Under the pieces are notes generated by a model. That model had not been told where the DNA came from. It did not search any database and saw only the letters and a program-made list of their open reading frames with translations. The translations under genes and the position numbers were made by a program. This document shows, in pieces, positions 49,405 to 59,261 of a stretch of DNA of 64,000 nucleotides (positions are counted from its first letter, which is position 1; each line of letters opens with the position of its first letter). The stretch spans positions 178,006 to 242,005 of the forward strand of contig DKWV01000001.1 of the NCBI GenBank assembly GCA_002491905.1, in the 5' to 3' direction. This stretch comes from Lachnospiraceae bacterium UBA7143. Lineage in GTDB: Bacteria; Bacillota; Clostridia; Lachnospirales; Lachnospiraceae.

Positions 49405-50625
49405 TTATATGTGATATACATTGGGTAAATCTATAATATTCTGACAGTCCAGAATGATTTTCCCTGACAGCTTTCGCATGTTTTCTTTTATCTGCGTGTG
49501 TTTCACCATAATCACTACCATGTCAACGTCCGAAAGGAAATCATCCAGACTGTGGTACTGGTTATCCACCAGATCCTCCTCAATAAACGGATCGTAAACT
49601 TTCAGCCCGTCGGCCAGATGTCTCGCCTGGCTCTCCAGCAGCTGCAGAGTGGGAGACTCCCGCACATCGTCCACATTTTCCTTATATGTCAGGCCGTATA
49701 AACCCACTCTGGATATATCTTTCAGTCCGTTTTCCCGCATAATCTCATAGACCCGTTCAAGCACAAAGTCAGGCATGCCGTCATTCGTCCGCATGGATTC
49801 GTCAATCACCTTCGCAAGCGACGGGTAGTCGCCCACCAGAAACCACGGATCCACCGAAATACAGTGCCCGCCTACTCCCGGCCCTGGCTGCAAAATATTC
49901 ACGCGGGGATGCATATTACAGATTCTGATGATCTCATAGACATCCATCCCGTCATGTCTGCATATCTTTGCCAGCTCGTTTGCAAATGCGATATTAACCG
50001 CCCGGAAGGTGTTTTCTACAACCTTTGTCATCTCCGCCGTGCGGATATCCGTCACCACGATTTCTCCCTGACAGAACGAAGCGTACAGTTCCTTTATCCT
50101 TTCTCCCACTTCCCTGTCGTCTGCGCCGATTGTCCTGTTATTGTGCAGAAGCTCATATACCATATTGCCGGGAATAATCCGCTCCGGCGCATGAACCAGA
50201 TGAATGTCCTTTCCCGGTTTAAATCCAAGCTCCTCAATCACCGGCCTTACGCTTTTATCAATCGTACCCGGCGATATGGTCGACTCAATCACGACGACTG
50301 CCCCCTTCGGAGCCACCGACAGAACGCTCTTTACCGCGGAAACCACATAAGCCGGATCAACCTTCTTGCTGAATTTATCGTAGGGCGTCGGAACGGAAAT
50401 AATATATGTATCCGTTTTCTGGTAGTCTGTGGTGAAAGTGATACCCGCTTCCAGTGCAGCGCAGAACAGTTCCTCAATCCCTTCCTCTTTAAAGGTCATC
50501 CTGCCTGCGCTTAAAGACTGTACAACCTTTTCGTTATAGTCTGTCCCAACTACTTCCACGCCGTGCGAAGCCAGCATCAGCGCCGTCGGCAGCCCAATAT
50601 ACCCCAGTCCAATCACATTAACCAT
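49405..50625 (-). CDS. wecC: UDP-N-acetyl-D-mannosamine dehydrogenase
   Basis: A 406-residue enzyme that oxidises UDP-ManNAc to UDP-ManNAcA with two NAD. VNVIGLGYIGLPTALMLASH is the NAD-binding fold, IESTISPGTID and HAPERIIPGNM follow, and QPGPGVGGHCISVDPWF contains the catalytic Cys. GLTYKENVDDVRESP is typical of the WecC/WbpA branch. The frame extends nine codons upstream, but GGAG before the ATG at 50623-50625 sets the start. It precedes wecB in transcription. A uronic-acid donor would also suit the asparagine-synthetase-like neighbour. Confidence 0.93.
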   Translation of the reverse strand: MVNVIGLGYIGLPTALMLASHGVEVVGTDYNEKVVQSLSAGRMTFKEEGIEELFCAALEAGITFTTDYQKTDTYIISVPTPYDKFSKKVDPAYVVSAVKSVLSVAPKGAVVVIESTISPGTIDKSVRPVIEELGFKPGKDIHLVHAPERIIPGNMVYELLHNNRTIGADDREVGERIKELYASFCQGEIVVTDIRTAEMTKVVENTFRAVNIAFANELAKICRHDGMDVYEIIRICNMHPRVNILQPGPGVGGHCISVDPWFLVGDYPSLAKVIDESMRTNDGMPDFVLERVYEIMRENGLKDISRVGLYGLTYKENVDDVRESPTLQLLESQARHLADGLKVYDPFIEEDLVDNQYHSLDDFLSDVDMVVIMVKHTQIKENMRKLSGKIILDCQNIIDLPNVYHI

Positions 50626-50679
50626 TTTTCTCCGTTCCTTTCTCTCTGTCACAATTACCTATATAACAAATATCCCGTT

Positions 50680-51783
50680 TCATCCCTCAATAAAGTCAAT
50701 AATCGGCTGCATGACCGACTGCATGCTGACACGCGAGACTGCGGATTCGCGGATTTTCCGGGCAAGCGTTATTTTATCCCCGTTTTCCGTCTTCAGTTTC
50801 TCATAAAAATTTATCACTTCCCGGATATCCACGCTCTGCGTATTATTCGGGAAATTCTTGACATAAGGATAGTCTTCCTCCAGCACGTCTACCGGGCACC
50901 CGGTAATAAACGGCATTCCCTTCGCCAGATACTCCCTTGTCTTCAACGCCCCCAGCGTATAAAGGCCCAGCTTGTACATGCCGAAGGACCCAAGCGCAAT
51001 ATCGCTCCCGTCATACAGCTCATCCAGCTCTTTTCCCGACTTATTCGGGTAAAAGATGACATGTTCCTGCAGATGATATTTTTCTACAAGCTCCTGATAA
51101 CCGGCTTTTTCCGGGCCGTCCCCGACAAGCCGGAGCGTCACCTCATACTTTTGGCTGCCGCCCTGATAATACGCTCTCATGCCCTCGATAATACGCTCGT
51201 AGCCATGATGCCTCTGCATATACGCCACCCCTATCAGGGTAATTTTATTTTCCTGATAGGCACCTCCTACCAGCGCCACATCCTCCACCTGTATGCCGTT
51301 AAAGGTACATAATGCCGGTACGCCGAAAATCTCCTGATCGTCCGTGTAAGTCACAAACCTGTCAATATACTTTTTCAGTCTTCCGCGGTATAGCCGCTCT
51401 TTGATATAAAAAGGCCACGCATTCCACTTTGCAAAGTCATCCTTATCGTAGGGATATGTGAAAATTTCTATGATGATTTTACAGTCAGGGTATTTCTCTT
51501 TCACATTTTTCCAAAACGTGACGTATGCCCTGTCCGCCACCGTGCGGCGCACATATACAAAATCAGGATTCTCCAGATTCTTCAGCGCTTTGTCATACTC
51601 CCTGGCAATGGAAGCGGTCGGAAACAGTCCCAGGATCCTCTGTGGAAGCGATCTCTCCGTGGCCCGGATTTCCATCTCGTCCATATTGTAATGTTTGGAA
51701 AACTCCTTCATCTGCATGTCTATCTTTTTGCTGACACCGATGGACTCTCTTCCCTGAAAGTGAATATAATATCCTTTTTTCAT
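50680..51783 (-). CDS. GT4-family glycosyltransferase
   Basis: A 367-residue GT-B enzyme. The second domain begins KITLIGVAYMQRHHGYERII, has LRLVGDGPEKAGY, and DGSDIALGSFGMYKLGLYTLGALKTREYLAKGMPF in place of the usual E-x7-E motif. It should add one sugar from a nucleotide donor to the growing lipid-linked glycan on the cytoplasmic side. AGGGA lies nine bases ahead of the ATG. Donor and linkage are unknown. Confidence 0.82.
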   Translation of the reverse strand: MKKGYYIHFQGRESIGVSKKIDMQMKEFSKHYNMDEMEIRATERSLPQRILGLFPTASIAREYDKALKNLENPDFVYVRRTVADRAYVTFWKNVKEKYPDCKIIIEIFTYPYDKDDFAKWNAWPFYIKERLYRGRLKKYIDRFVTYTDDQEIFGVPALCTFNGIQVEDVALVGGAYQENKITLIGVAYMQRHHGYERIIEGMRAYYQGGSQKYEVTLRLVGDGPEKAGYQELVEKYHLQEHVIFYPNKSGKELDELYDGSDIALGSFGMYKLGLYTLGALKTREYLAKGMPFITGCPVDVLEEDYPYVKNFPNNTQSVDIREVINFYEKLKTENGDKITLARKIRESAVSRVSMQSVMQPIIDFIEG

Positions 51784-51805
51784 AATGAATATTCCCTGTC
51801 TGACT

Positions 51806-53050
51806 CTAATTAATATTCCCCAAAATGCTTACAAACTTCTCCGCATTTTCCTCTGCATTATATTTTTGCTCCCATAGTTCCCTCGACCGGCCGCGCATCT
51901 TTTCCGTCTCATCATCCGACATCCGATACAGCCATTTCACCGCGCTGCTCACATCCTCCGGCTGAGGATTTTCCGATAACAGGATACCGTTGCCGTCTAT
52001 CATATTCGGGATCTCGCCTACCGCCGTGGCGATAACCGGAATGCCGAACGACATCGCCTCCTGCACGGAAACCGGGCTGCCCTCCGTGGAAGATGTTGTC
52101 AGGAAACAGTCCACACAGTTTTCCGCATAGAACCGTAAAACCTTTTCCACCGGCACAAAACCGGGCATCTCATAAAAAATGTTTTCCCTGTCGCGGAGCA
52201 GTTCTTCCGCATATTTCAGCGTCTCCTCATAATGGCTTCCGGTCCCGAAATGCGTCCATCTGATTTCGATATCCGTTATCCGGGCCAGTCCTTCGATGAT
52301 GAGCGGCACTCTTTTCAACGGGATCACATGGGAACAGCTTACTATATGAAAAGCCTTCCGCTGCGCACGGGATAAAGCCCTGCAGTCGAAGCCGTTGTCA
52401 GCCGTTCCGATCGGGGCTACGACATACTTCTCGCCGGCCAGTTGTCTCTTTCCCCAACGCTCCAGGTAATATTCCAGTCCCGTGTCCGCCACAAAGAAGA
52501 GTCTGTCTACCTTCTCATCCATATATTCCCGAAAAGGCTGCCTGTTATGAGGATTTCTTTCATTATACAAATCATATCCGTGTATTCTGGAAATCACTTT
52601 CCTGTAAGGATCTGATTTCCTGTCCATGAGAAACGCAAGACAGCTGGGATTGAACCAGTAGGAGTAGATCAGTTCCCCGCCGTCGGCAATGTGATTTTTT
52701 TTCACATATCTTCGCAGCTGGTCCGCCATGCTGAAATAGGCGACGGAATCATAGAGGCGGCCGGAAATATTCTTCCTGGACTTTATGATCCTCTTTATCT
52801 CCTCACGCCCGCACCCGGAAAAGAGAAACCCGACAACAGCCTCCAGTTTTTCCCGAATTCCAAAAGTCCTCATACAGTGATAGACCGAAATCCGCTCATC
52901 CGTTACCATTTTCTGTTCCGTTGAGGGGGACACCGACAGAATGCATACCTCAAAACGCTCCATCAGCTTTTCCAGCTCGGTACGGATAAAGGAATATTCC
53001 CCCGGCTCAAACGGATACCCGTCCAACAACAAGATCAGCTTTTTCTTCAA
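51806..53050 (-). CDS. GT4-family glycosyltransferase (TTG start)
   Basis: A 414-residue retaining GT-B enzyme. LILLLDGYPFEPGEYSFIRT opens the acceptor domain, HIVSCSHVIPLKRVPLIIEG opens the donor domain, and FLTTSSTEGSPVSVQEAMSF then GIPVIATAVGEIPNMI is the E-x7-E region binding the nucleotide sugar. The start is a TTG at 53048-53050, backed by AAGGAG eight bases ahead; the next ATG is far inside the fold. It is one of three GT4 enzymes in the right-hand block. Confidence 0.87.
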   Translation of the reverse strand: MKKKLILLLDGYPFEPGEYSFIRTELEKLMERFEVCILSVSPSTEQKMVTDERISVYHCMRTFGIREKLEAVVGFLFSGCGREEIKRIIKSRKNISGRLYDSVAYFSMADQLRRYVKKNHIADGGELIYSYWFNPSCLAFLMDRKSDPYRKVISRIHGYDLYNERNPHNRQPFREYMDEKVDRLFFVADTGLEYYLERWGKRQLAGEKYVVAPIGTADNGFDCRALSRAQRKAFHIVSCSHVIPLKRVPLIIEGLARITDIEIRWTHFGTGSHYEETLKYAEELLRDRENIFYEMPGFVPVEKVLRFYAENCVDCFLTTSSTEGSPVSVQEAMSFGIPVIATAVGEIPNMIDGNGILLSENPQPEDVSSAVKWLYRMSDDETEKMRGRSRELWEQKYNAEENAEKFVSILGNIN

Positions 53051-53062
53051 ATTCCCTTCTCC

Positions 53063-54748
53063 TTAAAAGTATAACTTTATTGCACCGAGTACCGTCAGCG
53101 CCATACTTTTTTCAATCACATTTCCCTCTTCAAACATTCGGGAAATATCCTTTGCTAACTCTTCGCCAAGCTCGCTCCTGTTCCTGTTCTGACAATAGTA
53201 ATCCCTATAATATTCCTGTATCCCCGGGCTTTCCCGATACCAGTAATCCAGAGGATTCATGTTGTCTTTGCTCTGCAGCTTACATGCCTTGCAGACAGCC
53301 TGCCGCAGAAGCCTTTGGGTTGTCTTTACTTTTCTATAGAAAATATGGTCTTCCCGCGGCTTAACGCCTCCCCACTTCTCCCAGCCAAAGCCGGTCGACT
53401 GGGGATATTTTAACGCCATCCATTTCAGATATATGTGATGCTGCCTTCTATAATCGAATGGCAGGGAAAATACCATATTTAAAAAATCAACGTCCATAAA
53501 GGGAGACGCCGTTTCCACATAGTGCTGCCGGATCATGTAAGAAGACTGCGCACCCAGGATTCCTCTGGTATAAACCGCAAACATTTCCTGACAGGCATAA
53601 GGTTCCGTTATATCACTCGAAAATTCATAAGAAAGTTTTTCCGAATATCTGTGATATCCCAGCTGTGGACTACCATAATTAAATTCCTTATCATGATAAA
53701 AGGTCGACAGAACCGCATCTCCTATCATTCCTGTGTGTTCAATGCCAAACTGAGCTGTATCGAGCGTTTTGAGAAGTCTTTGTCCTCCCGTAATGCCTGT
53801 ATAAAGAGCAGCTGCGTTGTTCTTTAATATAATTTCATCGACATCATACATCCATCCGATATCATCCAACGGCTTAAACATATATTCATGTCCCAGATAA
53901 CCGGCTATCCTGCCTGATATTTTTTCGTCCAGATACCCCGACCGGCAATATGTCACGTTAAGCTGATCGGTATATCCCATATCGTGCGCAACCCATGACA
54001 CCATCCGGCTGTCCAGTCCGCCGCTTAAATCCACCAGATGCCGGTATCCGTATTCCCTGTCTTTATCAAACTCCCGTCTGACTGCCTCTCTGAACGCCTT
54101 ATCAATCCTCTCAACAGCTTCCTCCTCAGACATCTTCTCTTCCCGGTCACAGATGCGGTAATAGTACTCTGTCTCTATCTGCCCATTCCCGATATACGCA
54201 ATCTGGCCGGGCAAAAGACGGTGAATCTCCTTAACAAAGGTACTGTCGTCCAGCATATATCCATATGTCAGCATGTACTTTGCCGCTGTCTCATTAAAAT
54301 GATACACTGCCTTATTTGCCCTTAATACCGCAATCATATATGGAATATGGTTCGACACAATCCACTGATCCCCGTTTGCGTAATAGTATACCGCTTTCAC
54401 GGATACCTGATCTGTATAAACCGTAAGCCCGGAAGTCTGTTTATTCAAAACATATCCACAAAACGCTCCCCTAAGTGTCTGCAGGCATTTCCTGGCATCT
54501 GTCCTCATAGCCTGTGCAAAGGAATGCTGCCAGTTTCCGACATTCCTTCCCATAACGGCCTCCTTGTTATGAACATAGCCATCCAGAAAGCTGATCTGCG
54601 TTTTCTCATCTAAAAACACCTGATCCTTCGGAAATTTATCGAGAAGCCGGTTATATTGTTTACAGCACCCCATATCCGTATACTGTCCCAGGCATCCTAT
54701 ATCAAAATTCCCTGCCGCCAAAAACCCCCGTACCATTTTGTCCCTCAT
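53063..54748 (-). CDS. Asparagine-synthetase-like amidotransferase without the catalytic cysteine
   Basis: A 561-residue protein. The C-terminal synthetase domain has the PP-loop HLVDLSGGLDSRMVS (SGGLDS at 242-247), which activates a carboxylate with ATP. The N-terminal domain has the overall form of a class II glutaminase (LRGAFCGYVLN, VYTDQVSVKAVYYY), but the sequence begins MRDKMVRGF, so the usual Cys2 nucleophile is absent. Homologues such as WbpS are linked to amidation of uronic acids; UDP-ManNAcA made by wecBC is the likely target here. Ammonia may be taken free or from elsewhere. TTGGAG seven bases ahead supports the ATG at 54748. Confidence 0.78.
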   Translation of the reverse strand: MRDKMVRGFLAAGNFDIGCLGQYTDMGCCKQYNRLLDKFPKDQVFLDEKTQISFLDGYVHNKEAVMGRNVGNWQHSFAQAMRTDARKCLQTLRGAFCGYVLNKQTSGLTVYTDQVSVKAVYYYANGDQWIVSNHIPYMIAVLRANKAVYHFNETAAKYMLTYGYMLDDSTFVKEIHRLLPGQIAYIGNGQIETEYYYRICDREEKMSEEEAVERIDKAFREAVRREFDKDREYGYRHLVDLSGGLDSRMVSWVAHDMGYTDQLNVTYCRSGYLDEKISGRIAGYLGHEYMFKPLDDIGWMYDVDEIILKNNAAALYTGITGGQRLLKTLDTAQFGIEHTGMIGDAVLSTFYHDKEFNYGSPQLGYHRYSEKLSYEFSSDITEPYACQEMFAVYTRGILGAQSSYMIRQHYVETASPFMDVDFLNMVFSLPFDYRRQHHIYLKWMALKYPQSTGFGWEKWGGVKPREDHIFYRKVKTTQRLLRQAVCKACKLQSKDNMNPLDYWYRESPGIQEYYRDYYCQNRNRSELGEELAKDISRMFEEGNVIEKSMALTVLGAIKLYF

Positions 54749-54805
54749 TGATCACTCCAAAACGCCAGTCAATCCTCTGTAAAGCAGGCATAACAGCCTT
54801 ACCCA

Positions 54806-55753
54806 TCATAGCACACTCCCCTTATCAATGCAAACATCCCGTTTGCTTCCGTAACACGTTGATCTGCCGAAATTTCCCCTCCGGTAATCCTTGATTCCCC
54901 GCAAGGCTGCCCCGACCAATTCCTTTTTCCCACGCGTCAGCCAAAGCAGACAGCACACCGTCCGATTCAGCACATAATATGCAATAAACAGCGGATAACG
55001 CCATCCCAGATGCAGACTGTTGCATAAAAGCCAGTTGCGTGTAATATAGTAAGCGCAGAGCGGACTGTCCGCCCCCCTGGTACTGGCCCCGACCTTGTGG
55101 TACATCACCGCATCCGGGCAGTAACAGATGGGGATTCCCAGTCTGTGCAGACGGAAACAGTATTCGGTATCCTCATAGTAAAGGAAGAAACGTTCATCCA
55201 GTGTTCCCGCCTTCTCAATCACCTGCATCGGAATCCACAGGCAGCACCCCGTGGCAAATCCAATCTCCCTCTCCTGATCGTACTGTCCCTCATCCATCTC
55301 ATTTAAACCGGTATGCCGTACCTTTCTGATAACGCGGGAGACGCTTCCCCCCGCCGACCAGATGCATTTCCTGTCGTCGCTGTAGTAAATCTTCGGCGCG
55401 ATCATGCTGCCCGGATGCCTTCGGGAGCACTCCCACAGCTTAAGAAGCATATCCGGCGCGATCTCCGTATCGTTATTCAAAAGCAGCACATCATCCGCTC
55501 CCTGTTTTCTGGCTCTGTCAATCCCCACGTTGTTCGCATAGGAAAATCCGTAATTGTCACCGAGCCGGATGAACTCAATCCGCCCATCTCCCGCATACCG
55601 TTCCTCCAGCAGTGACATGGAATCATCCTGAGAGGCATTGTCCACCACAATGATTTTCATATCCTCCACGCCCTCGTTCGCAAACACGGAGTCAATACAT
55701 GCCTCATTATAATTTTTTCCGTTATAATTAACTAAAATAACCGCCAGTTTCAT
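54806..55753 (-). CDS. GT2 glycosyltransferase, rhamnosyltransferase-like
   Basis: A 315-residue GT-A enzyme: VILVNYNGKNYNEACIDSV, IIVVDNASQDDSM, VLLLNNDTEIAPDML (metal motif) and FLYYEDTEYCFRLHRLGIP, which carries the catalytic base region of the WbbL/RfbF-like group. The C-terminal 80 residues hold weakly hydrophobic helices that may touch the membrane. It acts on the cytoplasmic side. Spacing of 57 bases to the upstream asparagine-synthetase-like start region and 62 to the GT4 gene shows ordinary operon structure. Confidence 0.87.
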   Translation of the reverse strand: MKLAVILVNYNGKNYNEACIDSVFANEGVEDMKIIVVDNASQDDSMSLLEERYAGDGRIEFIRLGDNYGFSYANNVGIDRARKQGADDVLLLNNDTEIAPDMLLKLWECSRRHPGSMIAPKIYYSDDRKCIWSAGGSVSRVIRKVRHTGLNEMDEGQYDQEREIGFATGCCLWIPMQVIEKAGTLDERFFLYYEDTEYCFRLHRLGIPICYCPDAVMYHKVGASTRGADSPLCAYYITRNWLLCNSLHLGWRYPLFIAYYVLNRTVCCLLWLTRGKKELVGAALRGIKDYRRGNFGRSTCYGSKRDVCIDKGSVL

Positions 55754-55815
55754 AATAACCGCGCCGTTCCCTCTCCTCTTCTGACCTCCGCCGTCTCCGG
55801 CGCAGCGGCCGTCTT

Positions 55816-56931
55816 CTATCTCAGCTGTTCCGCCAGCAGTTCATAATATTTCCTGCTCAGTTTCATCTGGTCATACCGGCCAAAATCAACCTCCGCTATC
55901 CTGTCAGCCGGACTCTGCATCGCCCTGATCCATTCTTCCGCATCATAGGGATCCCTCACATAGTTTGCCTTTCCCTGCGTCACTTCCGGAATGCATGTCC
56001 TGTCCGTGGCAATCACCACCGTGCCAAAAAGCATGGCCTCAACGGGCGGCATGCCAAAGCCCTCAAACACACTCGGAAAGAGAAACGCCCGGCAAAATCG
56101 GTACAGTGCGTTTCTCTCGGCGTTCTCCACGAACCCTGTAAGCGTCACCTCACGCTCCAGTCCTCTCTCCCTGATCTGTCTTTCCAGCCTGTCCCTGCCC
56201 TCCCCGTTCACCCCTGAAATTAACAGCCTGCACGGCAGATCCGTCCCCGTATTTTTAATCCGTTCCATAACGGCAATCAGTGTATCCAGATTCTTATGAG
56301 GTATCAGCTGCGCCACCGTATAATAAAATTCCTTTTCCGCCACATGGTACTTTTCCGCAAGGCATGCAAAGGACACGGTCTCCTCCCTGTCCACCGTAAT
56401 CGGATTGTAGATTGTAGTAATTTTTTCTTCTTTCACACGGTATTTTTCCCTGACATCGTCCCTCACCCAGTCGGATATGGCCACAAGATGTCTGGAAAAA
56501 TGTGCATCCAGCCACCAGCAGAGTCTGGAATACGCGATTTCGTGAAACGGGTGGTACTCAGGATAGTGCGCCGCCTGCAGATCGTGGATCACATTGACAT
56601 AGGTCACGCCTCCGTTAAACAGCGGGCGGCAGTACACCGGCACAAAGCATCTGCGGATTCCCCTTTTTCTCAGGAAACGGTTCTGGCAGAAGAAATTCCA
56701 CAATATCCGTCCCGCTATATTGGCGGAGACGACCTCCGTCTCCAAGAGTTCGATCCGCTTATCCCGCGTGTAATGCCGGAAGGTCTCCCGATTGTCCTTC
56801 GATACCATCAGAAAGAGGTGAAAAGGCTCCTCAAGCCGCAGAAAACCGTCCAGCAGGTTTCTGATATAAAATTCTGTCCCGCCCACTTTTTGGGGACGGA
56901 GCCACAGTAAATCAACCGCTGCCTCAAGCAT
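55816..56931 (-). CDS. GT4 glycosyltransferase, mannosyltransferase-like
   Basis: A 371-residue retaining GT-B enzyme. GGTEFYIRNLLDGF is the acceptor-side glycine motif, FYYTVAQLIPHKNLDTLIAV begins the donor domain, and LFPSVFEGFGMPPVEAMLFG followed by VVIATDRTCIPEVTQG is the E-x7-E motif. These features are close to WbdA/WsaF-like mannosyl or rhamnosyl transferases, but the donor cannot be fixed by eye. GGGAG lies near the ATG at 56931. It follows the CotH gene directly. Confidence 0.88.
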   Translation of the reverse strand: MLEAAVDLLWLRPQKVGGTEFYIRNLLDGFLRLEEPFHLFLMVSKDNRETFRHYTRDKRIELLETEVVSANIAGRILWNFFCQNRFLRKRGIRRCFVPVYCRPLFNGGVTYVNVIHDLQAAHYPEYHPFHEIAYSRLCWWLDAHFSRHLVAISDWVRDDVREKYRVKEEKITTIYNPITVDREETVSFACLAEKYHVAEKEFYYTVAQLIPHKNLDTLIAVMERIKNTGTDLPCRLLISGVNGEGRDRLERQIRERGLEREVTLTGFVENAERNALYRFCRAFLFPSVFEGFGMPPVEAMLFGTVVIATDRTCIPEVTQGKANYVRDPYDAEEWIRAMQSPADRIAEVDFGRYDQMKLSRKYYELLAEQLR

Positions 56932-56948
56932 AGTTTCCCTCTCCCTTT

Positions 56949-58868
56949 TCAGTCCATCTCCGAAACCTCATGGCTCCTTTCACATACCGTCACATCCTCC
57001 GAGACAGGCGTCCTGTCATCAAAAAATGTGCCTTCTTCCGTGTACCAGCCGTCAAATATCCTGTCCCCGTTTCGTGTCCCCGGCTCGCCTCCGGGCAGTC
57101 TCTCCACGCACGCTCCCTTTATCACGCTCACATAGTTGCGGACCATCCCTTCTTCCGAGAGAAAGCGCACCGTACACACTTCCTTTCCCTCCGTCCACAC
57201 TTCGTCCAGAAACGGCTTGCGCGCCGATAAAAAATCCCGTATCCGCTGCACTTCATGGCCATAGTCAACCTGGTTTCCGTAAATCTCTTTCCACCTGATC
57301 AGATCCATATCTTTGGAGACGCTGATCTCCGATACATACTCGTCTATTTTCTCATCCTGTATCTTCTGCATATAGTCGGAAAAAAATTCTCCGTAACACT
57401 CCGACACCGCCTGCCGGAACCCGGGCTGTCCGTTCAGGTGCCAGAACAGCGTTGTCGGGTCGGTTCCCCTCTGCATCAGATAGCACAGATCCTCTGCCGA
57501 CTCATTCAGCCCCGTCAGGTTGGCATACGCCTTGTCGTAATCCCACACGGGTCCGGCTGACAGTTTCCGGCTGACCGCGTCCTGCGGTTTATAGAAAAAA
57601 GAGCTGGTAGCGCCGCCGCCGTTGTTTTTCGTCAGCTCCTCCACAATGTATTTTTGCGCAAAAGACCGCACATCTATGTAATCCGTATAGCTCATCCCGC
57701 TCTCCGGGTTTACGCCATCCTCCGAGACAACAGCCTTCTCCAGCGCATTCATCAGTCCACTGATATAATCCACCTGCGCTTCCGAAGCGTGCGACGGCTC
57801 TTTGACCGTATACAGATCTTTCAGCGTATCCGTATAAAACCCGCTGATCTCCTCACGGTATTTTTCAGCCACATCCCTCTCCAGAAGATATCCTCCTGTT
57901 ATGTCGCGCGGCTCTGCGGAAAGCACCACGCCCTTTCGGCTTTCCGTCTCAAAATGCCCGCAGCTGTCTATATCCCTGTTGAGATTTCTGTTTTCCGCCT
58001 CCAGGTCAGCGATCGGCACCCTCTCCGGATCGACTTCCACCTTTTCGCAAAGCTGGTACATGCCGTGGTATCTGTGATTTACATAGAGGTCAACATACTG
58101 CGACTGCGGCGATCCCGTCATCCCTGCTGCCACCCCCATATCATAGGTGATCTTATTACGGATATAGGACCGGTCCTCCACATTGCTCAAAAGGATCCAG
58201 TTGTCGGCGCTCCCCATCCCGAACAGATCCGTCCGATTTTTCAGCCGGATACCGTAGGACTTTTTGGGGTAAGCCCAGGTGGAATTCCCGCGCCCGGAAA
58301 TGCGGTCCAGACGGTCCGCGCACACCACGTTTCCCTCCGCGTCAAACAGGACGATTCTCCCCTTTTCCTCATAGTTTTTATCTGCATCCAACGACTCCAT
58401 AGAACCGCTGTCCGTCTCCAGAAAAACGGCCGGGAGCCGTGCGGAATGCATGATGACAATCTTCTCTCCCGCCAGCCTTTTCCCTCTTCTGTCACAGAAA
58501 TACAGATCATAATTTTCCCCGCAGTGCAGCGCGCTGATATCTTTGCCGTTTCTCAGCGTAACCTCTTCCCCGTTTCCGGCAAAGACCACGCTGTCGGCTC
58601 CCGCGAAGGAAATCCTCACGCTGCCAGGTTCCGCGTAGGACGGCAAAAATAGGTAGTATGTCTCCTCCGCCTGATCCATAAAACAGCCAATCGTCTGCTC
58701 CGACGTAGAATTACCGAGAACAAAACCGAGCGTTTCCATATAGCTGTTCTCCCTCTGTATCCGATTATATTCGGCCTTCTCGGCAATTGCTACAGCCACA
58801 ATCAGGACAACAGTTAAAAGAATGAGTATCCCCCGCTGTTTCACCCTGTACATCATCACTTTTTCCAT
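56949..58868 (-). CDS. Membrane-anchored CotH-kinase family protein with a C-terminal Flg_new-like repeat
   Basis: A 639-residue protein. One N-terminal helix (about residues 10-30) anchors or exports it. The CotH kinase domain (about 185-510) has GRGNSTWAYPKKSYGIRLKN, NWILLSNVEDRSYIRNKITY, YQLCEKVEVD, TKNNGGGATSSFFYK and PVWDYDKAYAN, the nucleotide and metal sites of the fold. The last 75 residues (RIFDGWYTEEGTFFDD) look like a Listeria-Bacteroides (Flg_new) repeat of surface proteins. CotH proteins phosphorylate spore-coat proteins or other targets; outside spores they often accompany VTC and DUF4956 proteins, which here lie 50 kb away at 2486-3891. The target is unknown. Confidence 0.87.
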   Translation of the reverse strand: MEKVMMYRVKQRGILILLTVVLIVAVAIAEKAEYNRIQRENSYMETLGFVLGNSTSEQTIGCFMDQAEETYYLFLPSYAEPGSVRISFAGADSVVFAGNGEEVTLRNGKDISALHCGENYDLYFCDRRGKRLAGEKIVIMHSARLPAVFLETDSGSMESLDADKNYEEKGRIVLFDAEGNVVCADRLDRISGRGNSTWAYPKKSYGIRLKNRTDLFGMGSADNWILLSNVEDRSYIRNKITYDMGVAAGMTGSPQSQYVDLYVNHRYHGMYQLCEKVEVDPERVPIADLEAENRNLNRDIDSCGHFETESRKGVVLSAEPRDITGGYLLERDVAEKYREEISGFYTDTLKDLYTVKEPSHASEAQVDYISGLMNALEKAVVSEDGVNPESGMSYTDYIDVRSFAQKYIVEELTKNNGGGATSSFFYKPQDAVSRKLSAGPVWDYDKAYANLTGLNESAEDLCYLMQRGTDPTTLFWHLNGQPGFRQAVSECYGEFFSDYMQKIQDEKIDEYVSEISVSKDMDLIRWKEIYGNQVDYGHEVQRIRDFLSARKPFLDEVWTEGKEVCTVRFLSEEGMVRNYVSVIKGACVERLPGGEPGTRNGDRIFDGWYTEEGTFFDDRTPVSEDVTVCERSHEVSEMD

Positions 58869-58893
58869 AACCCTTTAGCTTTATCCATGCCGT

Positions 58894-59256
58894 TCATTCT
58901 ATATCCTTCTTCTCCAGTTCCCTCACACGCTTGTCCAAAATCGCCAGCTCCTGCGTCAGCGTCCTGATCTTACGGTTCTGCCTTGACGCAATCGAGGTCA
59001 GGGACAGCAGGATCATAATCATAAATCCGATGGCAAAGATAAACAGGCCGTTCATATTATCCTGAATACCGAATATATGGATGATCGACACCAGAAGCTC
59101 CGGCACCGCCACCAGAATGCCCATAACCAGACCGGCCACCAGCCACAGAAGCGTGTACTTCAAATTAAGCGCTTTCTGCTTTAAAAAATACAGTATGACA
59201 ATAAAATAGCAGACCACCGCAATAATCAATGTCAGTCTCAGTGTAGCAGGTATCAT
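58894..59256 (-). CDS. DUF2304 small membrane protein
   Basis: A 120-residue protein with three membrane helices (about 7-26, 35-58, 65-88) and a charged coiled-coil tail (LTQELAILDKRVRELEKK). This is the shape of DUF2304 proteins, which lie next to DPM1-like GT2 genes, as here. They may help membrane binding or flipping of the polyprenyl-phosphate sugar. GGAG lies eight bases from the ATG, and the gene starts five bases after the GT2 stop. Confidence 0.87.
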   Translation of the reverse strand: MIPATLRLTLIIAVVCYFIVILYFLKQKALNLKYTLLWLVAGLVMGILVAVPELLVSIIHIFGIQDNMNGLFIFAIGFMIMILLSLTSIASRQNRKIRTLTQELAILDKRVRELEKKDIE

Positions 59257-59261
59257 ATCCC

